Assembly: GCA_903888815.1 (NCBI GenBank)
Contig: CAISVC010000408.1
Span: 1 to 5,011, forward strand
Length of the DNA: 5,011 nucleotides
Source: an uncultured Fibrobacterota bacterium
Lineage (GTDB): Bacteria; Fibrobacterota; Chitinivibrionia; Chitinivibrionales; Chitinispirillaceae
Reading direction: 5' to 3'
Part shown: piece after piece, positions 1 through 5,011 of the stretch
Layout of the letters: every line of letters begins with the position of its first letter
How positions within the stretch are numbered: the stretch's first letter is position 1
Position numbers and translations under genes: made by a program
Notes under the pieces: model-generated
Databases searched by the model: none
What the model was told of the DNA's origin: nothing
The model's input: only the letters and a program-made list of their open reading frames with translations

Positions 1-864
<864 letters not shown>

Positions 865-920
865 TTTTTACTTACCTTTCGGGTCTATGTGCTTCATTAA
901 CAGCAGATATGTCTAAACTT

Positions 921-1040
<120 letters not shown>

Positions 1041-1047
1041 TAATTTA

Positions 1048-1086
1048 AAGCCCTCTGTTTCGGAAGAAGCGGGGGGCTTCTTTTTT
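1048..1086 (+). terminator. Intrinsic terminator of the rRNA operon
   Basis: A 14-bp stem pairs 1048-1061 with 1066-1079. It contains three G-U pairs and closes on a GGAA loop of the GNRA type, and is followed by C and a run of six T (1081-1086). It lies 8 bases after the 5S gene, where an rRNA operon is expected to end, and separates the operon from the barrel gene downstream. Confidence 0.93.
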
Positions 1087-1118
1087 CTGCTGGATAACGA
1101 TTGCGTTGACAATAATGC

Positions 1119-1147
1119 TGATATATTTTAAAAAATCTTTCTATAAT
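1119..1147 (+). promoter_or_regulatory. Possible sigma-70-type promoter for the first barrel gene
   Basis: A perfect TATAAT lies at 1142-1147, 44 bases before the ATG at 1192, in an A+T-rich stretch free of genes between the rRNA terminator and the coding region. The hexamer 17 bp upstream (TGATAT, 1119-1124) is a poor -35. A perfect TTGACA also exists at 1106-1111 but is 30 bp from the TATAAT, too far for a normal pair. A promoter is needed here because the rRNA terminator lies upstream; the exact element is an inference. Confidence 0.4.
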
Positions 1148-1191
1148 AAAGCTACTTTTTTATTGCTTTATTTCCCTGAAAGGAGCAGCTG

Positions 1192-1878
1192 ATGGACAAG
1201 CGGTTACTTCGTTTAACAGCAGGTGCGCTTTTGCTCTTTTCGGTAGGGCTCTTCGCACAGGTAAAAGTGCAGCCGGGAATAACCGTTGGACTCAGCATGT
1301 TCAAATACCATGAAACCAGTGAAAGCGTAGGGGGCTCATATGAGCCTGACAGCAGGACAGGCATGGTTGCCGGCGGTTTGCTGGATATTCCGGTGGCAAA
1401 GGTTTTTTCAATTGAACCGGGTGTTGTTTTTTCAATGCGCGGCGCTTATTATGAAGAAAGTGGAACAGACTACGACCCTTATACCGGTCAAACGATTGCA
1501 TACTCATATAAATCTTGGCTGAAGTTAAGCTATCTTGCAATACCTGTTCATGCCAGATTAAAATATCCGGGCATTCCCAAGGTAGATCCCTATATGCTCG
1601 CCGGCCTGAATTTCGGTATTCTTCTATCTGCAAAAAGCAAAAAAGAAGAGACCGGATCCCCAACGGTTGAAGAGGACTGGAAAAGCCACATGAATGGAGT
1701 TGACTTCGGTTTTGATTTGGGCGTAGGGGTGGAACTCAGTCTGCAGAAAGTGATTCCTTTCGTGGAGTTCGTGTATAATAAAGGCCTGGTTAAGATCATA
1801 AAAAATGACCCTGGAGATGATTTTTTTTCCACGAGTAAAGGCATTGAAATTAAAACCGGTCTGAAGTTCAGGATTTGA
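1192..1878 (+). CDS. Outer-membrane beta-barrel protein, PorT-like 'porin family'
   Basis: The 228-residue product is probably a small beta-barrel of the outer membrane. The N-terminus is a signal peptide: basic start MDKRLLR, hydrophobic core LTAGALLLFSVGLFA, and likely cleavage in FA|QVKV near residue 22. The mature part shows features of the PorT-like outer-membrane beta-barrel domain (Pfam OMP_b-brl_2 type): a GITVGLSM first strand, the block FSIEPGVVFSMRGAYYEE, the hallmark LSYLAIPVHARLKY followed by DPYMLAGLNFGILLSAK, and later DFGFDLGVGVEL with FVEFVYNKGL. Aromatic and hydrophobic residues alternate as in membrane strands. The ATG is supported by AAAGGAG at 1179-1185, 6 bases upstream. 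The gene stands alone between two terminators. The family is common in FCB-group bacteria and mostly has no assigned function; I cannot name a substrate. Length is normal and the reading frame is intact. A TTTTTTTT tract at 1821-1828 encodes the Phe-Phe near the C-terminus. Confidence 0.85.
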   Translation: MDKRLLRLTAGALLLFSVGLFAQVKVQPGITVGLSMFKYHETSESVGGSYEPDSRTGMVAGGLLDIPVAKVFSIEPGVVFSMRGAYYEESGTDYDPYTGQTIAYSYKSWLKLSYLAIPVHARLKYPGIPKVDPYMLAGLNFGILLSAKSKKEETGSPTVEEDWKSHMNGVDFGFDLGVGVELSLQKVIPFVEFVYNKGLVKIIKNDPGDDFFSTSKGIEIKTGLKFRI

Positions 1879-1975
1879 AGGATTCAGGTAACTGGTGGAA
1901 AACGGCCGGCTATGCACCCACGATCAAGCGGTAATGGTCACGCTGACTTCGTAAGCAATCTTGAAAAAATGTTTT

Positions 1976-2009
1976 AAAACAGCCGCGGGAGATTGTGGCT
2001 GTTTTTTTT
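1976..2009 (+). terminator. Intrinsic terminator after the first barrel gene
   Basis: AAAACAGCC at 1976-1984 pairs perfectly with GGCTGTTTT at 1997-2005. Further pairing, mostly G-U, extends the stem to 13 bp around a GAGA loop (1989-1992). The 3' arm runs into eight T (2002-2009). It sits about 100 bases after the stop codon at 1878. The opposite strand has A-rich flanks but a shorter T-run (four T), so termination is mainly on the + strand. Confidence 0.88.
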
Positions 2010-2170
2010 GTGGGCTTCGATGGCGGAAGACACACTATTTCCTTTCTATTAGCGTAATAATCAAGGGATAAGTTTTAGCTTTAAAGGATATGCAATTGTA
2101 CCTTCCATACAATAGAGTGAATTATTTTTATTGTCAGATACTGGTGTCTAATAAAGAACAAGGGTGCTAT

Positions 2171-3211
2171 ATGAGAAATAGTGAAGGGTTGGTTTTATTT
2201 TTTACGTTATGCCTTTACGGTTCGCTTTCCGCCGCAGGGATAAACGGCAATTACTATGCAGACCAGAACAGGGAGGTGTTTCTTCTGCCGAAATCAGCTG
2301 CAATGGCAGGATCGGACATGACGGTTACCCGCAGCGCCTTGCCGCTCAGTAATCCTGCAAGCCTTCCAGCCGACTCAATAAGAGAGATAGCACTCGCCTA
2401 CGCCGGGTATTTTCAAAATAGCTACAGCACCTCAGCATTATCCTATATCGGTCCGGTTGATAACTTTTCCTCTATCGGGGTTTCAGCAAGCTACATTTTA
2501 GTTCCAGGCATTGAGTTCCATGATGACACGATTGTTCCCGTAAACGTGCCGTTAAAGACAAGCAGTGACTTTTTTTTCCGTATCAGTTACGGCCGGAAGG
2601 TTTTACAGTTCGGAAATCAATATGTATTGAGTGCAGGAGCCGCGATAAACACTGAAAGACGAAATCTGATAGGGTGGACCAGTTACGGGATCGGTGCTGA
2701 TGCGGGTGTCAATATTTCCTGTTTATTCAGGGAAATAGGGTCCGTTGCCGCCGCCGGACTGGTTGTAGAAAACCTGACCACGAGTTTAACCCACTGGAGT
2801 TCGACGTATAAGGAATACGCCTATCCGCATATGCGTCTCGGTCTCGGCTGGCAGCAGGAAATCCAGTACATTTATGGAAGACTGAGCATTAGCTATCTCT
2901 CACCCGATCTTTTTTCCAACGAAGGTATCAATCAGTATGGTTCGGAATCACTTGATGGAACCAACGATGTGGAATCGCCTGTTTTTAAAAGAGTTGCGAC
3001 GAATCCCCTCATGTTCTTTTCCGGGGGGCGCGGCGGATTTGAATATACTATCATGAACGCCATCTCCTTCAGGATGGGCATTCAACAAGGGTCGAAAAGC
3101 TTCGGAGGCGGTTTATGCCTCTTCCATAATCACGCAGGTTTTGATTTCGCCTACCTCGACCACGTACTCGCGCCGATCTACAAGTTAAGCGTGAATTTCA
3201 AATGGTTTTAA
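2171..3211 (+). CDS. Outer-membrane beta-barrel protein, PorV/PorQ (FadL-like) type
   Basis: The 346-residue product is probably an outer-membrane barrel. I prefer the ATG at 2171 over the in-frame ATG at 2090: 2171 has AAGGG 6 bases upstream and starts directly with a signal peptide (MRNSEG, then LVLFFTLCLYGSL, cleavage near SAA|G at residue 22). The 27 residues added by the 2090 start would bury that signal. After cleavage, a plug-like segment with SNPASL (residues 60-65) recalls the NPA-L motif of PorV/PorQ and FadL-type proteins. Many amphipathic strands follow (ALSYIGP, SIGVSASYILVPGIE, MRLGLGW). The last part, FSGGRGGFEYTIMNAISFRM...GGGLCLF...DFAYLDHVL, fits the C-terminal pattern of that family. 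The protein ends YKLSVNFKWF, a typical C-terminal beta-signal with terminal Phe read by the BAM machinery. PorV itself is a shuttle of the type IX secretion system, but many relatives have no known role, so a secretion function is not claimed. No clear promoter is seen in 2010-2170. Confidence 0.75.
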   Translation: MRNSEGLVLFFTLCLYGSLSAAGINGNYYADQNREVFLLPKSAAMAGSDMTVTRSALPLSNPASLPADSIREIALAYAGYFQNSYSTSALSYIGPVDNFSSIGVSASYILVPGIEFHDDTIVPVNVPLKTSSDFFFRISYGRKVLQFGNQYVLSAGAAINTERRNLIGWTSYGIGADAGVNISCLFREIGSVAAAGLVVENLTTSLTHWSSTYKEYAYPHMRLGLGWQQEIQYIYGRLSISYLSPDLFSNEGINQYGSESLDGTNDVESPVFKRVATNPLMFFSGGRGGFEYTIMNAISFRMGIQQGSKSFGGGLCLFHNHAGFDFAYLDHVLAPIYKLSVNFKWF

Positions 3212-3220
3212 TGGTATACT
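3212..3220 (+). promoter_or_regulatory. Possible extended -10 promoter element just after the barrel gene
   Basis: TGG-TATACT (3212-3220) is an extended -10 (TGn followed by a 5/6 match to TATAAT) starting right after the stop codon at 3209-3211. No good -35 is visible 16-18 bp upstream, inside the barrel coding region. If used, it would give the regulator gene downstream a leader of nearly 190 bases. This is based on motif likeness only; the sigma factor preference of this organism is unknown. Confidence 0.28.
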
Positions 3221-3235
3221 TATCTCCAAGATAAG
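3219..3235 (+). repeat. Short perfect inverted repeat after the barrel gene
   Basis: CTTATC (3219-3224) and GATAAG (3230-3235) are perfect inverted arms around a 5-base spacer. No T-run follows, so it is not a standard terminator. It overlaps the end of the possible -10 element at 3215-3220 and could be an operator half-site pair or a small RNA hairpin. A 6-bp repeat can also occur by chance. Confidence 0.35.
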
Positions 3236-3272
3236 GGCGGAGCAATTCCCCATTCCATTACATGCAGATCAG

Positions 3273-3305
3273 CCGAAAGTTGAAAAGCGTCCTGCCAGCT
3301 TTCGG
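3273..3305 (+). repeat. Hairpin in the leader of the response-regulator gene
   Basis: CCGAAAGTTG (3273-3282) pairs with CAGCTTTCGG (3296-3305): 10 bp with one G-U pair, seven of them perfect outer pairs, around a 13-base loop. It is the strongest structure in the 205-base gap between the barrel and regulator genes. A T-run (3314-3318) begins 8 bases after the stem, too far for a good intrinsic terminator. It may be a weak terminator of the barrel transcript, a regulatory leader element or a protein-binding site. I find no match to a riboswitch class that I know. Confidence 0.5.
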
Positions 3306-3313
3306 AAAAGGAG

Positions 3314-3343
3314 TTTTTATCCAGAGAAAAGAATGCTATACAT
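3314..3343 (+). promoter_or_regulatory. Possible extended -10 promoter for the response-regulator gene
   Basis: TTTTTA (3314-3319, 3/6 match to -35) is followed after exactly 17 bp by TATACA (3337-3342), which is preceded by TG at 3334-3335 and one base, as in extended -10 promoters. The start point would be near 3349, leaving a leader of about 68 bases before the TTG at 3417. It lies downstream of the hairpin at 3273-3305, a usual place for a promoter of the next transcription unit. This is motif-based and uncertain. Confidence 0.33.
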
Positions 3344-3402
3344 GAGCGATGAGCACAGCACTTAACTTTCTATCGCTTTACAAAAAACACCTGTTGTTTC
3401 CT

Positions 3403-3419
3403 GAGGGGGCGGATGATTG
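3403..3419 (+). promoter_or_regulatory. Ribosome binding site deciding a TTG start
   Basis: GAGGGGG (3403-3409) lies upstream of two overlapping start codons. TTG at 3417 opens the long regulator frame, and in that frame a TGA at 3414-3416 lies directly upstream, so no earlier start is possible. ATG at 3413 opens a frame that stops after three codons (TAA 3422-3424). Taken as GGGGG (3405-3409), the site is 7 bases from TTG; taken as GAGG (3403-3406), it is 6 bases from the ATG and 10 from TTG. TTG is therefore the only useful start for the long protein, but initiation may be shared. Confidence 0.6.
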
Positions 3420-5011
3420 ATTAATCGAAAGGAAGAGTGCAGGGTTCTGATTGTTGACGATGATCCTCTGCTTTGTTCGGCCATATCGCAGTATTTGTCC
3501 GGCGAAGGAATTCTTGCGGTGGTTGCCTCCGACGGACAGGAGGCTCTTGAACATTTTGCTGAGATTAAACCCGATGTCGTTGTCGCCGATCTCCGTATGC
3601 CGGTCATGGACGGGCTTGATTTTTTAGAAAACCTTAAAAAAAACGGTTCTTCAACGCCGGTTATCATTACTACCGGCAATCCCGACATGACCAGCGCGAT
3701 AAGGGCGTTGCAGGATGGCGCTTTTGACTATCTTTTAAAACCACTCCATCTTTCTGTCCTTACACAGAAAATACGCAAAGCATTTGAAACATCCCGTCTT
3801 TCGAAGGAAAACGTCATTCTTTCAGAGATTATTTCCCTCTATACTATTACTTCAAAACTTGCAGCATCCAACAATATGGATGCGCTGCTTGATGTGATTT
3901 TCCGGTACGGACTTGAAATGACCGGAGCGCCGAGCGGGGCCATATATCTGCGCGGAGGGAACGGGGAAGAACTTGTATACGCGAGGCAGCGGGGGCTGAC
4001 GTTATTATACCGCACTTCTGCCGATGCCGAGGCCGCCCGGTGTTCTATTGCACAGTGGGTTTTTTTTTCCGGTAAGCCGATTGTCATCGAGTTCGGTGCA
4101 GCAAAACCTGCTGCAGACCTTCATTCCGCATGCAGCAGGATCCATACACTCATGGCCGCGCCGCTGGGCATTTCAGGTAAAACGATAGGCGTTCTTCTGG
4201 TCGAGCGTGACGAAACCATGCCGCTATTTTCGGTTCTCGATTTTAACCGCATGGAAATTATTGCTTCTCAGGCGGGAATTGCCGTTAATAATACCGATCT
4301 TTGCGCAACGCTTAACAAGAAACTTGAAGTGCTGAGACTGGTCAGCACTTTTTCCGAACAGATCTCGGGCAGTATGGAAAAGTATGACCTGCTGCGGTCA
4401 TTGTTTCAAAAGGTACGCGAGCAGTGCGCGGTTGACTTTATGGGATTCCTGCTGGTGCAGCAGCGGAATCACGAGTTTTTATACTGGGCGAAGAATTCGA
4501 TTGATGAAGTGGAGGTATGGAAAATCTGCCGTACGGTAATAGAATATTTCAACGGGAAAGCTTCGCGCGCAATAACAGAGCGCAGAGTATCGCTGAAGCA
4601 ACTGGTTCGTCAGCAGAAATCCGGCAGCATGGCAATACTGCCGCTGGCTTTCAGGCAATTTGTGCCGGTTAAGGGTGAAGAAGATATGATGGGTGTTTTT
4701 TTTACAGGCGCCTCGGTCAAACATCCGGAAAATATTGAAAGCGAGACGCTTATCGCCGGTCTGGTCAGTCAGATCCGCATCGCACTGGTCAATGCGAAAC
4801 TGTATAACGAGATGAAGCAGAACTATTTGAAAACCATCAGGGCGCTTGCCATAGCGGTTGATGCGAAAGGCAGCTATACAAGCGGTCATTCCGAGAAGGT
4901 CATGTCGATAGCGGAAGAACTCGCGCGGGAAATGGAAGAATGCGATGATCGGCATGTGGCAGTCATCTGCGATGCGGCTTTGCTCCATGATATCGGCAAA
5001 ATCGGTGTCCC
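3417..5011 (+). CDS. Response regulator REC-GAF-GAF-HD-GYP, probable c-di-GMP phosphodiesterase, 3'-truncated by window
   Basis: The frame is open from TTG 3417 to the window end (531 full codons). A receiver domain fills residues 9-125: acidic pair D14/D15 in VLIVDDDP, phospho-acceptor D58 in VVVADLRMPVMDG, T86 in IITTGN, K108 in YLLKPL. Two GAF-like sensory domains follow, roughly 140-300 (LLDVIFRYGLEMTGAPSGAI, then MAAPLGISGKTIGVLLVER) and 302-463 (less typical; TLIAGLVSQIRIALVNAKLY at its end). From about 470 an HD-GYP domain starts: LKTIRALAIAVDAK, SYTSGHSEKV with H491, and LLHDIGKIGV with the H524/D525 dyad. The GYP motif and the remaining metal ligands lie beyond the window. Known HD-GYP proteins such as RpfG hydrolyse cyclic di-GMP in the cytoplasm, and phosphorylation of the receiver would control this; the GAF ligands cannot be told. 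The partner histidine kinase is not in the window. A hybrid HD phosphohydrolase of other specificity is the main alternative. No signal peptide or membrane segment is seen. Confidence 0.9.
   Translation, partial: MINRKEECRVLIVDDDPLLCSAISQYLSGEGILAVVASDGQEALEHFAEIKPDVVVADLRMPVMDGLDFLENLKKNGSSTPVIITTGNPDMTSAIRALQDGAFDYLLKPLHLSVLTQKIRKAFETSRLSKENVILSEIISLYTITSKLAASNNMDALLDVIFRYGLEMTGAPSGAIYLRGGNGEELVYARQRGLTLLYRTSADAEAARCSIAQWVFFSGKPIVIEFGAAKPAADLHSACSRIHTLMAAPLGISGKTIGVLLVERDETMPLFSVLDFNRMEIIASQAGIAVNNTDLCATLNKKLEVLRLVSTFSEQISGSMEKYDLLRSLFQKVREQCAVDFMGFLLVQQRNHEFLYWAKNSIDEVEVWKICRTVIEYFNGKASRAITERRVSLKQLVRQQKSGSMAILPLAFRQFVPVKGEEDMMGVFFTGASVKHPENIESETLIAGLVSQIRIALVNAKLYNEMKQNYLKTIRALAIAVDAKGSYTSGHSEKVMSIAEELAREMEECDDRHVAVICDAALLHDIGKIGV

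Noticed and set aside
865..920. tRNA or other RNA gene in the 23S-5S spacer
   Set aside because: The spacer is too short for a tRNA and shows no cloverleaf elements or CCA end.
1152..1917. Open frames on the minus strand and in another plus frame over the first barrel gene
   Set aside because: They are shadows of the 1192-1878 coding region, which has a signal peptide, ribosome binding site and family motifs.
2090..2170. 27-codon N-terminal extension of the second barrel protein from ATG 2090
   Set aside because: The GG of its AAAGG lies only 2 bases before the ATG, and the extension would bury the signal peptide that begins at ATG 2171, which has AAGGG at proper spacing.
3333..3365. Ten-codon ORF in the leader (M-L-Y-M-S-D-E-H-S-T), a possible leader peptide
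   Set aside because: It has no convincing ribosome binding site, no run of regulatory codons, and overlaps the possible -10 element; such short frames are expected by chance.
3345..3377. Inverted repeat AGCGAT / ATCGCT in the leader
   Set aside because: Only 6 bp with a 21-base spacer, no further pairing and no T-run; likely chance.
3362..4988. Three minus-strand open frames (3362-3688, 3839-4087, 4479-4988)
   Set aside because: They are antisense to the REC, GAF and HD-GYP coding sequence, whose motifs are unmistakable; no ribosome binding sites or family likeness on the minus strand.

Overview
The window looks like an ordinary chromosomal segment from a Gram-negative bacterium. It holds the 3' end of an rRNA operon (partial 23S, complete 5S), then two genes for outer-membrane beta-barrel proteins, then the first 531 codons of a large signalling protein. 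All genes read on the + strand. The two barrel proteins resemble families common in the Bacteroidota/Chlorobiota/Fibrobacterota (FCB) group: a PorT-like 'porin family' barrel and a PorV/PorQ/FadL-like barrel. That points to an FCB-type organism, with Fibrobacterota/Chitinivibrionia-like lineages plausible. This placement is an inference from protein style, not from an rRNA comparison.

Layout. 1-864 is 23S rRNA from domain V to the 3' end, with the peptidyl-transferase centre and sarcin-ricin loop recognisable. A short spacer without tRNA leads to 5S rRNA (about 921-1040) and a strong intrinsic terminator (1048-1086). 1192-1878 encodes a 228-aa secreted beta-barrel protein with its own terminator at 1976-2009. 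2171-3211 encodes a 346-aa barrel ending in a C-terminal Phe. A 205-base leader (3212-3416) carries two inverted repeats and two possible extended -10 promoters. From a TTG start at 3417 to the window end runs a response regulator with the order REC-GAF-GAF-HD-GYP, cut off just after its HD dyad.

How the genes relate. The terminators split the window into separate transcription units: the rRNA operon, the first barrel gene, and then the second barrel gene and the regulator, for which no strong terminator between them is visible. The regulator is probably a cyclic-di-GMP phosphodiesterase controlled by phosphorylation and by ligand or redox sensing through its GAF domains. Nothing in the sequence ties it functionally to the barrel proteins.

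I see no mobile element, CRISPR array, tRNA or convincing undescribed system. The points most worth a second look are the start site of the regulator (a 3-codon ATG mini-ORF overlaps the TTG start), its structured leader, and long T-tracts inside all three coding regions.
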